From Bowmanella denitrificans (GTDB lineage Bacteria > Pseudomonadota > Gammaproteobacteria > Enterobacterales > Alteromonadaceae): 64,000 nt of DNA. Below the pieces are notes generated by a model, which saw only the letters and a list, made by a program, of their open reading frames with translations, was not told the origin of the DNA and did not search any database. The position numbers were made by a program, and so were the translations under genes. Below, piece by piece: positions 1 through 9,071 of the stretch; the first letter of the stretch is position 1; each line of letters opens with the position of its first letter. The stretch spans positions 1-64,000 of the forward strand of contig NZ_PEBU01000014.1 in the NCBI RefSeq assembly GCF_002887595.1, in the 5' to 3' direction.

Positions 1-71
1 CGCTCCTTGAATCTTCCTGCCTTCCTGGCTGACTGGGAAGCCTTTCTGCCTGCCCCGTCGAAGTGGTGCGC

Positions 72-99
72 ATTCTACAGACCAGCAAAAACAGATCAA
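72..99 (-). promoter_or_regulatory. Stable-RNA (rrn/tRNA-like) promoter firing leftwards out of the window
   Basis: On the minus strand TTGATC (94-99) and TAGAAT (72-77) are separated by 16 bases. The -10 is followed by a GC-rich discriminator, GCGCACCAC, which closely resembles the start of E. coli rrn P1 transcripts. Upstream of the -35 lies an A/T-rich tract that could act as an UP element. No plausible coding sequence starts between this promoter and the left edge, so it probably drives an rRNA or tRNA operon just outside the window. The class of RNA is inferred from promoter style only. Confidence 0.6.
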
Positions 100-508
100 G
101 GGATTTTTGCAAAAAACATTTCGTTCGCGCATTTATTGAACAGCAACCCGTGTTTCCTTACTTTACGCTTTTAGGCAACAGCACACTAACACTGTCAAAA
201 ATTATTACACATCAAAGAGATACCATAAATTTAACACCTAAAAATCAACAACATAACAAGTGGATTAATTCTTGCTAAGTTCTAAGGCTCTACTACAGAA
301 CACCATTTGCTTTAGTTGTATGCAGAGAATCGAGGTATAGATGCCCATTGGGATAACTTACCATCTACAGCCTTTTATTCTCTCGCTGGCAATAGCAATC
401 AAGGTGCTTTCCTTAGTATGAATGAGTCTGGTCAAGGGATGACTACAGAAAGCTCCCTACACCCGACATAAAGAATAATAAAACAGATATAAGAAGAATA
501 TATTCACA
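100..508. other. Gene-free intergenic region
   Basis: About 400 A/T-rich bases lie between the leftward stable-RNA promoter and the ribosome binding site of the subtilase gene. The short open frames here lack a ribosome binding site and a recognisable product. I see no RNA gene, repeat or hairpin terminator. The region probably holds the promoter of the subtilase gene, but I could not assign -35/-10 boxes with confidence. Confidence 0.5.
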
Positions 509-518
509 GGAGATAACA

Positions 519-3500
519 ATGACATTTAAAAAGTCACTACTAGGCAGCATGATTTCGGCTGCACTGGTATCCCTGGCCACAGGTAATGCCCTTGCACAGG
601 AAGTTGATATAAACCCTGCTAACTTGACGTCCACCTCACCTCACCAGCATGTACAGAAAAGGGGGGGCAATCAAACCGCTTCCTATATTGTACAGTTGAA
701 AGGAAAATCCGGGGTAGCGCATGCGCTGGATTTAGGTGAGCTCACCCCAAGCAATCATCTGGCCGCAGGTAAGGGTAATCTTTATAACGCCCATTCAGCA
801 CGGATGGAAGCATACACTCAGGCGATGAAAGCCAGACAGCAAGCGGTTGCACAAGGTATTGGTATTACAGACGTTTTATATAACTACACTCATACCTTTA
901 ATGGCTTTGCCGCCAAGTTGACAACTCAGCAAGCTGAGCAGTTACGCCAACATCCAGAAGTGGCCGGTGTTTGGGTGGATGAGAAACAACAATTAACCAC
1001 TGCTAATACACCTGCATTCCTGGGGCTGACTGGTCCTAATGGACAGCACACATTAGGTATTAAAGGTGAAGATGTCATAGTGGGCGTAGTGGACTCCGGC
1101 ATCTGGCCTGAAAATCCAAGCTTTGCTGATGACGGAAGTTATTCTCCTGCAGCAGATCTTGGGTGGAGTGGTAGTTGCGATGCAGGTGCCGAAGCAGCAA
1201 CTAGTAGCTTTACCTGTAATAACAAACTGATTGGGGCACGCTATTTCAAAGCAGGTTTTGAAGCTAGCTATGATATTCAGTACGGACTAGGAGAATTTGA
1301 ATCTCCCCGCGATGCGTCTAGTCACGGCACTCATACTGCGTCAACAGCAGCCGGAAATGAGGGTGTTCCAGCAGCTTTGTTTGGCACTGATGTTGGCAAT
1401 GTCTCCGGAATTGCGCCAAGGGCGCGCATTGCAGCTTATAAAGTATGCTGGAACAGCGATTATGTAAGTCCAGAGGGTGTTGAAGAAAGAGGTTGTTTCG
1501 GTTCAGACTCAATGGCTGCAATTGATGCTGCAGTAGCAGATGGTGTTGACGTAATCAATTATTCCATCAGTGGCAGCCGCACAAGCTTGACGCCACCTCA
1601 AACCGCTGCCATGTTGAGGGCGACAAATGCAGGCGTGTTTGTCTCTGTCTCAGCAGGCAATAGCGGTACCGCTCCGGTCACTGTTGGTACCCCTGCTCCT
1701 TGGGTAACCAGCGTTGCAGCCTCAACCTATGACGGCATAAGTTATACAAATAGCATCGAAATTGTTTCAAGAGACCCCGCGGAGAAGTTACTTTCCACAG
1801 AAGGCTCAATTACCAAACCTCTATCTGAATATGGGGATGTCACAGCTAAAGTTGTCATTGCAGAACCTTTATTAGGTTGTTTTGACGGTCAACCCAGCCC
1901 ATTAGATAACGCTGCAGAAATAACCGACAATATTGCACTAATTAAACGTGGCACCTGTAACTTCTCCGATAAGATAGAGCGCGCACAATTGGCTGGTGCC
2001 AAAGCGGTTGTTGTCTACAGTGATGACAGGCCAGTTACTGTTATGGGCGGAAATGGCGCTTACGACATTCCGGGCGTTATGATTAATGGCGCAGATGGTG
2101 ATGCATTAAACATAGCCATCTCCGGTGGCGAAGAAGTGACCATTAAAATGAGCGCAGGCTCCTTTGAGCAACAAACAGAAGTTGGCAATATCATGGCTGA
2201 TTTCTCATCTCGGGGCCCTAACGGCAATACAGAGGATTTAATCAAACCTGATATTACCGCGCCAGGTGTAAGAATTCTGGCAGGCATTTCCTCCGCACCA
2301 ATGTTTGGCCCACAAGGAGAAAGCTATGGTTATTTAAGTGGCACCTCTATGTCTGCACCGCATATTGCCGGTATGGCAGCCCTTCTCAAAGGCCAACACC
2401 CCTCATGGTCACCTGCGCAAGTTAAGTCAGCTTTGATGACTACGGCCCGACAAAACGTCGTGGTAATGCATGACGAGAATGAAAATGTGATTAGCCCCAT
2501 TCCAGCTACCCCATTTAATTTCGGCAGCGGGCACGCCGTACCTGTAAGCGCTATGGAGCCAGGACTAACCTACGACCTGAATGCTGGCGATTACTTCGGC
2601 TTTATGTGTGGCCAAGACCAAGACAGCTTTGTCCAGACAGAGTCTGGTATCAGTTGCGCAGATTGGGAAAATGCAGGTTTTGCTGTTGACGCCAGCCAAT
2701 TGAACTACCCATCCATAGCTGTTTCCAAGCTTGCCACTGGGAAAGCAGTGAGCCGCACTGTGAAAGATGTTTCAGGGATTGGCGGTACTTATGTAGCCAG
2801 CATCGAGGCTCCACAAGGTATTGATGTCACTCTGCGTACCTTTAATGCAGATGGTACAGAGACTGAAGGCAACGACATGATTGTCCCCGCAGGTGGCCAA
2901 GCCAGCTATGAATTGATGTTCAATAAAAATGAAGATGCAGTTATAGGTGAATGGGCCTTCGGTGCCATTACATGGACTGATGAACATGGACATTCTGTGC
3001 GTTCACCTATTGCGATCAAAGCTGCTCCTTCAGTGAAAATCGAAGTTCCGGACAGCTTGTCTTTGCAATTGAATCGTGGTCGAGCTTCCTTCCCGCTAAA
3101 AATGCTGTATAGCGGAGCAACCAGCCTTGATTATGCAGGCTTAGTTGCACCATTTGGTTCAAGCAGAACAGTGGCACAAGATGAAGACAGAGAATATGTA
3201 TTCAAAGAACCTGGCTTGGGTTTCCACGCATTTCTAGTACCTGAAGGTACACAAGTTGCTCGCTTTAGCTTACGTGACAGTTTGGTTAGTGCAGAAGGTA
3301 CCGATCTGGATATGTATGTATATCGCTGTATTGCAACAAGTTGCTCCCTTGTAGGTAGCTCTGCTTTCAGTGGTTCCAATGAGGATGTAATTTTAACCAA
3401 TCCTGAGCCTGCAGCAAATGGCCCCGCCGGTGACTACTACGTAGTATTTGTGCATGGTTGGGATTTGGCTGGAAATGAAACAGTGGACTACACCATGCCA

Positions 3501-3692
3501 GTGTGGGTCGCAGATCAAGCCGAAAGTGAAACCACTATACGCTCAACCCCCCGGGCAATAGAGGGGCGTTTTAACAACGTTTCTATTACTACCCGAGGTT
3601 TGGAGCCTGGTTTCTTATATATGGGCGCCGTCACTTTCTATGACGATGATGGCATTGCGCAGGGCACCACAGTATTGGAAGTCCAACCCTAA
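519..3692 (+). CDS. Secreted S8 (subtilisin-family) serine protease with PA insert
   Basis: A 1057-residue exported subtilase, probably acting outside the cell on proteins. A signal peptide covers about residues 1-26 (cleavage near ALA-QE). An I9-type inhibitor propeptide follows at about 55-160. The catalytic triad is visible as D192 in VVDSGIWPE, H269 in SHGTHTAS and S610 in GTSMSAPH. A protease-associated (PA) domain is inserted at about 440-560, between H and S. The arrangement and the GIWPE motif resemble plant-type and large marine bacterial subtilases. The C-terminal 350 residues look like beta-sandwich, with a PPC-like stretch near 900-1000. There is no PEP-CTERM or GlyGly-CTERM tail. 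The start is set by AGGAGA (508-513) just upstream of the ATG. A PEP-CTERM gene follows 89 bases downstream and may share its transcript. Substrate unknown. Confidence 0.93.
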   Translation: MTFKKSLLGSMISAALVSLATGNALAQEVDINPANLTSTSPHQHVQKRGGNQTASYIVQLKGKSGVAHALDLGELTPSNHLAAGKGNLYNAHSARMEAYTQAMKARQQAVAQGIGITDVLYNYTHTFNGFAAKLTTQQAEQLRQHPEVAGVWVDEKQQLTTANTPAFLGLTGPNGQHTLGIKGEDVIVGVVDSGIWPENPSFADDGSYSPAADLGWSGSCDAGAEAATSSFTCNNKLIGARYFKAGFEASYDIQYGLGEFESPRDASSHGTHTASTAAGNEGVPAALFGTDVGNVSGIAPRARIAAYKVCWNSDYVSPEGVEERGCFGSDSMAAIDAAVADGVDVINYSISGSRTSLTPPQTAAMLRATNAGVFVSVSAGNSGTAPVTVGTPAPWVTSVAASTYDGISYTNSIEIVSRDPAEKLLSTEGSITKPLSEYGDVTAKVVIAEPLLGCFDGQPSPLDNAAEITDNIALIKRGTCNFSDKIERAQLAGAKAVVVYSDDRPVTVMGGNGAYDIPGVMINGADGDALNIAISGGEEVTIKMSAGSFEQQTEVGNIMADFSSRGPNGNTEDLIKPDITAPGVRILAGISSAPMFGPQGESYGYLSGTSMSAPHIAGMAALLKGQHPSWSPAQVKSALMTTARQNVVVMHDENENVISPIPATPFNFGSGHAVPVSAMEPGLTYDLNAGDYFGFMCGQDQDSFVQTESGISCADWENAGFAVDASQLNYPSIAVSKLATGKAVSRTVKDVSGIGGTYVASIEAPQGIDVTLRTFNADGTETEGNDMIVPAGGQASYELMFNKNEDAVIGEWAFGAITWTDEHGHSVRSPIAIKAAPSVKIEVPDSLSLQLNRGRASFPLKMLYSGATSLDYAGLVAPFGSSRTVAQDEDREYVFKEPGLGFHAFLVPEGTQVARFSLRDSLVSAEGTDLDMYVYRCIATSCSLVGSSAFSGSNEDVILTNPEPAANGPAGDYYVVFVHGWDLAGNETVDYTMPVWVADQAESETTIRSTPRAIEGRFNNVSITTRGLEPGFLYMGAVTFYDDDGIAQGTTVLEVQP

Positions 3693-3699
3693 AACATAT

Positions 3700-3757
3700 G
3701 GAGAGAGGAAAAACGCCCTCTCCTGCATATAAACAGAGGTTGCTGTTCGCGACCTCT
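3700..3757 (+). other. Two intercistronic hairpins between the subtilase and PEP-CTERM genes
   Basis: Two adjacent inverted repeats fill most of the 89-base gap. The first pairs GGAGAG...CTCTCC (about 3700-3723, with one bulge). The second pairs AGAGGTTGC (3735-3743) with GCGACCTCT (3749-3757) around loop TGTTC, with a G-U pair if read as plus-strand RNA. Neither is followed by a run of T, so they look more like processing or stability structures than terminators. Confidence 0.4.
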
Positions 3758-3781
3758 CTATAAAAACAAATATTGAGGTAA

Positions 3782-4324
3782 ATGATGAACACTATGAAGA
3801 AAATTTTTGCCAGTCTGGGCTTAATTGCCGCAATGACAATAAATGCCAATGCCGCGCTTATTACGCAGGATCTCATCGAGGTGGCCAGTGATGGTTCAAC
3901 CGGTGTAATAGGCTCCATCACTGTCAGCACCAACAATGCCGTAATCGACCCCATCTATGGAACAGGTGAAGTCTTGTCTTTCGTGTCATTTGAATTCCTT
4001 GGATATGATATTCCAGTGGATGACAGCTATTTCTTTCTGGCAATATTTGATAGCAACAATGTCTATGCAGGCTTGGAATACCTGGACTTTGATATTGATT
4101 TTTTCCTTCCAGGCATTGCTGATTGGGCATTCCAAGGTTACTTTGAAGCGTTTGGCAACCCAGACTTCAACTATTTTACCGTCTTTGAAAATGGTAACGC
4201 TCAACCAAGATTCTTTAACGGATTAACATTAGGTCAGGCAAGTGTGGTATCGGAACCTGCCACATTGGCCATGTTCGGCTTAATGTTGGGCTTACTGGGT
4301 ATGCGTCGCACGTTGCAAAAATAA
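3782..4324 (+). CDS. PEP-CTERM sorting domain-containing protein
   Basis: A 180-residue exported surface protein with a signal peptide at about residues 1-24 (NANAA). The C-terminal sorting tag has a Ser-Glu-Pro-Ala variant of the PEP motif, one hydrophobic helix and a final MRRTLQK. Exosortase cuts such tails during export to the envelope. The middle is acidic, has no cysteine and has no domain I recognise. The start has GAGGT a few bases before ATG; a second Met lies one codon on. It is not obviously a paralogue of the other two PEP-CTERM proteins in the window, and no sigma-54 site is visible upstream, unlike theirs. It may be co-transcribed with the protease. Function unknown. Confidence 0.85.
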   Translation: MMNTMKKIFASLGLIAAMTINANAALITQDLIEVASDGSTGVIGSITVSTNNAVIDPIYGTGEVLSFVSFEFLGYDIPVDDSYFFLAIFDSNNVYAGLEYLDFDIDFFLPGIADWAFQGYFEAFGNPDFNYFTVFENGNAQPRFFNGLTLGQASVVSEPATLAMFGLMLGLLGMRRTLQK

Positions 4325-4336
4325 CATACAGCAAAC

Positions 4337-4369
4337 TAAAAAGGGCGTTGTTATCAACGCCCTTTTTTA
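4337..4369. terminator. Bidirectional Rho-independent terminator
   Basis: AAGGGCGTTG (4341-4350) pairs perfectly with CAACGCCCTT (4355-4364) around loop TTAT. It is flanked by AAAA on the left and TTTTTT on the right. It sits between two convergent genes and can serve both. Confidence 0.92.
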
Positions 4370-4381
4370 TATACCTGATTT

Positions 4382-5179
4382 TCACTTATCATCTTGCTTC
4401 TTCTGAGGCGGCTCCGCCCCAAACTCAGCATCCACCTGTTCGTCGGCATCCCCAACAACATGCTCAAGTTTAACCTTATCCACACTTCTGAACGTATTGA
4501 TGGGGCCTGCAACGGCATAAAGCAAAAAAGCAATAAACAGCACCAGTGACGGCTGTGTCGCGACTATCACAAAAATCAACATGACCAACAGCAATGCCAC
4601 AAACGGCACCTTACCCTGCCAGTTTACTTCTTTAAAAGAGTTATATTTGAAATTGCTCACCATCAGTAAGCCAGCTGCAGCCGTAACGAACGCCACAATA
4701 ACACCATAATCAGTGCCCACAGCTTCATATTCCACACCGACCCAAACCAAGCCTGCCACCAGTGCAGCAGCGGCCGGACTTGCCAGGCCCTGAAAGTAAC
4801 GTTTATCTGCAATGCCAATTTGTGTATTAAAGCGCGCCAGTCTTAGCGCTGCACCAGCCACATATACAAAGGCAGCCAACCAGCCCAGTTTACCTAACTC
4901 CGTCAAACCCCAAGTATAAGCCACAAGTGCCGGGGCAATACCAAAAGACACCATATCAGACATGGAGTCATACTCAGCGCCAAACTCGCTTTGCGTATTG
5001 GTCATTCGTGCTACCCGGCCGTCCAGGCCATCAAACAGCATGGCCACAAAAATTGCCACAGCGGCCGCCTCAAAGTGCCCATTCATTGCCGAGACAATGG
5101 CATAAAACCCAGAAAACAGGCCCCCCGTGGTCAATAAATTAGGCAGCAGATATATACCTTTACGTTTGGTGTCAGTCAT
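4382..5179 (-). CDS. pssA: CDP-diacylglycerol--serine O-phosphatidyltransferase
   Basis: A 265-residue inner-membrane enzyme that makes phosphatidylserine from CDP-diacylglycerol and L-serine, the first step to phosphatidylethanolamine. The CDP-alcohol phosphotransferase signature is visible as DGLDGRVAR followed by FGAEYDSMSD, giving the D-G-x2-A-R-x8-G-x3-D-x3-D pattern. Several hydrophobic helices follow and the C-terminus is acidic. I chose the ATG at 5179 (MTDTKRKG) over an upstream start because GGAGGG lies at the right distance from it. This is the CDP-alcohol transferase type of PssA, not the phospholipase D-like PssA of E. coli. It stands alone, convergent with the PEP-CTERM gene. 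Confidence 0.93.
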   Translation of the reverse strand: MTDTKRKGIYLLPNLLTTGGLFSGFYAIVSAMNGHFEAAAVAIFVAMLFDGLDGRVARMTNTQSEFGAEYDSMSDMVSFGIAPALVAYTWGLTELGKLGWLAAFVYVAGAALRLARFNTQIGIADKRYFQGLASPAAAALVAGLVWVGVEYEAVGTDYGVIVAFVTAAAGLLMVSNFKYNSFKEVNWQGKVPFVALLLVMLIFVIVATQPSLVLFIAFLLYAVAGPINTFRSVDKVKLEHVVGDADEQVDAEFGAEPPQKKQDDK

Positions 5180-5400
5180 CGAACCCTCCAAAAACAATGA
5201 CAAGAAGATATCACAGGTCCACAACCTGACTCTAGCAATGACCCATCTGTTTTACTCCACTTTAGCTCTTCTCATAATTGACAACTCAGCCAGTAAACCC
5301 CACGCTCAAACACACAAGGTGTCGATATACTTTACAAACGCTGTATCTCGTAGCGTCACAAATAGGCGTAACACATTGTATAAAAAGGGCTTACACCAAC

Positions 5401-5418
5401 ATGGAACAATATTTGCTT
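5401..5418 (+). promoter_or_regulatory. Sigma-54 (RpoN) promoter of the PEP-CTERM gene
   Basis: TGGAACAATATTTGCTT has GG (5403-5404) and GC (5415-5416) exactly ten bases apart, matching the -24/-12 consensus TGGCAC-N5-TTGCW closely. Transcription would start near 5428, leaving a short leader with AGGAAAG before the ATG at 5456. PEP-CTERM systems commonly encode the PrsK/PrsR pair, in which PrsR is a sigma-54 activator. A similar site precedes the paralogous gene at 59448. Confidence 0.65.
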
Positions 5419-5455
5419 TATCATAAGAAATTGTTTCACTAGTCAGGAAAGAACG

Positions 5456-6172
5456 ATGTTAAGAAAATCTTTACTGCTGATTGCCGCGCTAGTTTGTGGA
5501 AACGCATCCGCCGGCACTGAGACATGGAATCTCGGCAATGCCAACTTCGGAGGTTCGGGTAACTCGAACTACCTGAATATGGTAGTTGATGGGATTGGTC
5601 TGACTATTACAGGCTGGACGGATGCCAGCAACCAGGGTGGCGATCTTACTCAAAGCCAGTTGTATCGTTGGAGTGGTGGCGTTGGTATTGAAAACTTGTC
5701 GAATCCCGAACACGCGGTAGATAACAGCAACGGCTATGATGCATTGCTGCTAAGTTTCGATACGGCGGTGTCTTTGGACGGCGTTAGCGTTGGTTGGTAC
5801 TCTGGTGATGCAGATATGTCATTTGCTGCCTACACCGGCAGTGGTAATGTGAATTCGTTGGCCAACCTGAGCTGGAATGAATTCCTTTCCAATGGCTGGA
5901 TTTCTCAAGGTGATTACACAGGTTCAGCCGGGACAGCCTATCGTAGTGTCAGCAACACAGTCACATCTAAGTATTGGATTGTTGGAGCGTTTAACCCTGC
6001 ATTCGGCGGTAGTTCCAGTTACACCGGCGCTGCTGATTATATGAAAATAAACGGTTTGTATACCACAAGCCCTGACACGCCAGACCCTGGAACAGGAATT
6101 CCAGAACCATCTGCGATTTTACTTTTCGCCTTGGGTTTACTGCTACTGCGCCGCTCAGGCAAGCATTGCTGA
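5456..6172 (+). CDS. PEP-CTERM surface protein, XDP1-like
   Basis: A 238-residue exported protein with a signal peptide at residues 1-20 (NASAG). A Gly/Asn/Ser-rich beta-type body is followed by a Pro-rich linker and the sorting tag IPEPSAILL, a hydrophobic helix and RRSGKHC. The order of motifs (GLTITGWTD, then GGVGIEN, then HAVDN, then a 'D-x-LLLSFDTAVSLDGV' type segment) matches what I know as exosortase-dependent surface protein XDP1. The same motif order recurs in the protein at 59448. The start is supported by AGGAAAG upstream of the ATG. A likely sigma-54 promoter lies 40 bases upstream. prsT follows and may belong to the same system. Biochemical function unknown; a role in surface or biofilm material is an inference. 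Confidence 0.85.
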   Translation: MLRKSLLLIAALVCGNASAGTETWNLGNANFGGSGNSNYLNMVVDGIGLTITGWTDASNQGGDLTQSQLYRWSGGVGIENLSNPEHAVDNSNGYDALLLSFDTAVSLDGVSVGWYSGDADMSFAAYTGSGNVNSLANLSWNEFLSNGWISQGDYTGSAGTAYRSVSNTVTSKYWIVGAFNPAFGGSSSYTGAADYMKINGLYTTSPDTPDPGTGIPEPSAILLFALGLLLLRRSGKHC

Positions 6173-6192
6173 TTTCTCAATCGGACCATTTC

Positions 6193-6214
6193 GGGGTAGA
6201 GTTTGATCTACCCC
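6193..6214 (+). terminator. Hairpin after the PEP-CTERM gene, possible weak terminator
   Basis: GGGGTAGA (6193-6200) pairs with TCTACCCC (6207-6214) around GTTTGA. The following bases are ATTGATGTT, a poor T-tract, so termination would be partial and read-through into prsT is plausible. Confidence 0.45.
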
Positions 6215-6240
6215 ATTGATGTTAGCGCTCCGGTGACACT

Positions 6241-9027
6241 ATGAAAGTTCTCTTTGCCTTACTGGCGTTATACTTTTGCACTCTACCTCTCCAGGCTCGC
6301 AGTTTTTCAGAAGACTACGAGTCGGCTCTCTCTGCCTATGAGCAGGGTAAGATAGAAGATGCATTTATCCATCTGAAGAACGCACTGCAAGAAAATCCGT
6401 CACATCTCCCATCCACTTTGCTAATGGGTAGAGTGTATTTTGCCAGTGGCAATATGATGGCAGCGGAACAACTCTTTGATGAAGCGCTTGAGTTGGGCGC
6501 AGATTTACATCTTGTTCTGCCATTATTGGGCACCAGCCTAATATTGCAGAGAAAAATCGACAAGTTGTTGCAATTCGAAGAACACTATTATGATCTGAAT
6601 AGAGAAGGACAATTTGAATGGCATTTGCTGCGCGGCCAGGCTTATCTATTGCAAGGCAAGCCAGAATTTGCTGATTTGGAATTCAGAAAAGCAGATGAAC
6701 TGTTCCCAAACAATGTCAGAGCCAAAAACACAACAGCTTCATTCTTGTTGCAAATCGGCAAATTCGATGAGGCTGAACATTGGATTAAAGCATCTTTAGT
6801 TCTGGAGCCGAAAAACGAACAAAGCCTGCAGCTGATGGGTGAACTTAGGCAGCGCCAGGGGCAATTGGCTCAGGCACTGGACTATTATCAACTGGCTTAC
6901 ACCATAGATAGTGATGACCCTATGGTGCAAAGAGGACTGGCACAGGCTTATTTTGGCCTGGCACAATACACCGAAGCTGGACGGATTATTGAACAAATCC
7001 TCGAACAGTCTCCCAACGACCCCACCGCCAATCTGATGAAGTCCTGGTTGCTGAATTACGAAGGCAAATCCGAAGAGAGCCTCACACTTTTACGTAACCT
7101 TAGTCAAAAGCTTGCGGTGCTCGACCCCAACGGCGCGCTATACAAAGGAAGCAATCAATATGTACATGGCTTGGTAGAGTTTATTCAAGGCAATCTTGAA
7201 AATGCCAGAGATATATTGGGAAGGCTGCTGGAAGAGCGTCCCGGTGATGATAAAGCATTGAGGATTCTGGCAGAAACCTATTTACGGAGCAATCAACCAG
7301 ATAAAGCCATGGCCTTACTTGAACAGCGCCAAAGGCAGGTGCAAAGCAACCTGGATCTGGGCTTAACTCTGTTTAACCTGTACCTGAAACAAAATAACCT
7401 GTTCAGGGCAGAACAGTTATTTCGCGAGTTAGACAGAAAATTCACCCACCAACCCGCATTGCGCATTGGCGCCGCCAATTTACTCAGCCTACAAGGTAAA
7501 CCAACTGAAGCGTTAGAGGCTATTGCATCCCTTGACATACCTGCAGACAACCTTGGCTTTTATTTGCTAAAAGGGAAACTGTTACTTGCTGTTGGTGAAA
7601 CGACAAGTGCCAACGCTATTGCTGATAAGTTGTTAGAAAACAGTCCTGATAATCTGGATGCCCGCAACCTTCTGGCTGCGACCCTAATCGAAATGCAGAA
7701 GCCAAATCAGGCTGAACAGCAAATACAGAAAGTGCTTAAACAAGATCCGAACAATCTCAGCGCTAATTTCAATCTGGCAGTACTGTATAAAGCTAGAGGT
7801 AGCTACAAGGAAGCACAGGACATTATTACTAACGTATTGAGAGATTTGCCTACTAATGTGCGCTTCATGTTGCTTATGGTGGATATTGCGCTAGAGCAAC
7901 AACAGATGGACGTAGCAACAGACTGGTTAAATAAAGTCCTTATTTACGAGCCTACCCATAAACAGGCCGCACAGTCGCTGCTAAACCTGTATATGGCAAC
8001 AAGCAAATGGTCCGAGGCTGCCACACTGGTCAATCAATTGCGTCAGAATGACCGGCTGAACCCTAAACTTGTGCATCAGCAGGCTAAAATCTACATCGCT
8101 CAGCGTAATTACCAGGCCGCCAAAACCAACTTAGACATTCTCTTTGACCTTTGGTCTGATTCTGCCCCCAGGTTACTGGATCTAGCCGTTGAGCAGATCC
8201 AGATAGCGGATCTTTCTGGGGCCAGGAAGAGCCTGGAGTCAGCAGCAAAATTGTCACCTAACTCTGCGGAATTAAAGCTAATTCAAGTTAGACTTGAGTT
8301 AAAAGAAGGTAAAATTCAACAAGCTGCCAACCTCACAAAGCAGTTAGATGAATCAGAGGTTAAGCCTTCGCAACTTGCTTTTGCCAAAGCTGAAGTGGCC
8401 ATTGCTCAGCAGAACTGGTCTGCAGCGGCCAAGTCATTACAAAAAGCCATAAAGGACGATCCTGACAATTTAGCCGCTATCGTCAGCTTTTATCAACTCA
8501 GTCAGCAAAAAATCCATATGGACATGTTTCAGCAAAGCATAGAGCAGAGATTGGCGGTCAATGCTGAGCCATCCTGGGTAAGAAAGTTACTGGCCGACAG
8601 TTATCTGGATAACAATGATTTCGTCAAAGCCCAAGATCATTACGAAACCTTATTGGATACTCAAACCTTTGCCAGCAATGCCGCAGTGCTGAACAATCTG
8701 GCTAATATCTATGCAAAATCAGATCTACAGAAGGCCTTGGCCACAGCCGAGAAAGCAAGAAAGTCCGGCCAGAATAACCCAGCTTTAATGGATACCCTTG
8801 GTTGGCTCAATGCCCAACTGGGTCAGTATGATAAAGCCTTACCTCTGCTCAGAGAAGCCTACGTCCTGGACTCTGCTAACCCTGAGATACGCTACCATCT
8901 GGGTTTTGTATTGGCTAAATTAAACCGGGCGGAGGAAGCCAAAGTGCAACTGCAAGAGGCGACCCGACAAGACAGCTACCCAGAGTTTCAGGATGCGGTA
9001 CTTTTACTCAACAGTTTAAATAAGTAA
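6241..9027 (+). CDS. prsT: PEP-CTERM system TPR-repeat protein PrsT
   Basis: A 928-residue periplasmic or envelope-associated protein built almost wholly of tetratricopeptide repeats, of the family found beside exosortase/PEP-CTERM gene sets. A signal peptide ends near LQA-RS (about residue 19). No clear lipobox Cys is present, although the family is often called a lipoprotein. TPR-type helix pairs (A-x3-G-x4-A pattern, many 'NP/SPDN' turns) run from about residue 30 to the C-terminus. It probably scaffolds assembly or export of PEP-CTERM proteins and exopolysaccharide; this is a family-level inference. The ATG at 6241 has a weak ribosome binding site. It lies directly after one PEP-CTERM gene. 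The exosortase itself is not in this window. Confidence 0.9.
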   Translation: MKVLFALLALYFCTLPLQARSFSEDYESALSAYEQGKIEDAFIHLKNALQENPSHLPSTLLMGRVYFASGNMMAAEQLFDEALELGADLHLVLPLLGTSLILQRKIDKLLQFEEHYYDLNREGQFEWHLLRGQAYLLQGKPEFADLEFRKADELFPNNVRAKNTTASFLLQIGKFDEAEHWIKASLVLEPKNEQSLQLMGELRQRQGQLAQALDYYQLAYTIDSDDPMVQRGLAQAYFGLAQYTEAGRIIEQILEQSPNDPTANLMKSWLLNYEGKSEESLTLLRNLSQKLAVLDPNGALYKGSNQYVHGLVEFIQGNLENARDILGRLLEERPGDDKALRILAETYLRSNQPDKAMALLEQRQRQVQSNLDLGLTLFNLYLKQNNLFRAEQLFRELDRKFTHQPALRIGAANLLSLQGKPTEALEAIASLDIPADNLGFYLLKGKLLLAVGETTSANAIADKLLENSPDNLDARNLLAATLIEMQKPNQAEQQIQKVLKQDPNNLSANFNLAVLYKARGSYKEAQDIITNVLRDLPTNVRFMLLMVDIALEQQQMDVATDWLNKVLIYEPTHKQAAQSLLNLYMATSKWSEAATLVNQLRQNDRLNPKLVHQQAKIYIAQRNYQAAKTNLDILFDLWSDSAPRLLDLAVEQIQIADLSGARKSLESAAKLSPNSAELKLIQVRLELKEGKIQQAANLTKQLDESEVKPSQLAFAKAEVAIAQQNWSAAAKSLQKAIKDDPDNLAAIVSFYQLSQQKIHMDMFQQSIEQRLAVNAEPSWVRKLLADSYLDNNDFVKAQDHYETLLDTQTFASNAAVLNNLANIYAKSDLQKALATAEKARKSGQNNPALMDTLGWLNAQLGQYDKALPLLREAYVLDSANPEIRYHLGFVLAKLNRAEEAKVQLQEATRQDSYPEFQDAVLLLNSLNK

Positions 9028-9048
9028 GGGCTGCCCTGGCAGCCCTTA
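9025..9048. terminator. Hairpin between convergent prsT and clpB
   Basis: TAAGGGCTGCC (9025-9035) and GGCAGCCCTTA (9038-9048) form a perfect inverted repeat that includes the prsT stop codon. There is no strong T-tract on either side, so it may be a weak bidirectional terminator or a 3'-end stability element. Confidence 0.5.
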
Positions 9049-9071
9049 CTCAAAGTTTGCTTCTGTAGTCA

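Noticed and set aside
63..278. 71-residue ORF near the left edge
   Set aside because: It overlaps the stable-RNA promoter, has no ribosome binding site, and the peptide has no domain.
3693..3781. Sigma-54 site before the first PEP-CTERM gene
   Set aside because: No GG-N10-GC pair with proper flanks was found in the gap or in the last part of the subtilase gene.
5225..5400. ORF between pssA and the PEP-CTERM gene
   Set aside because: It runs antisense into pssA and across its ribosome binding site; the remaining peptide resembles nothing I know.
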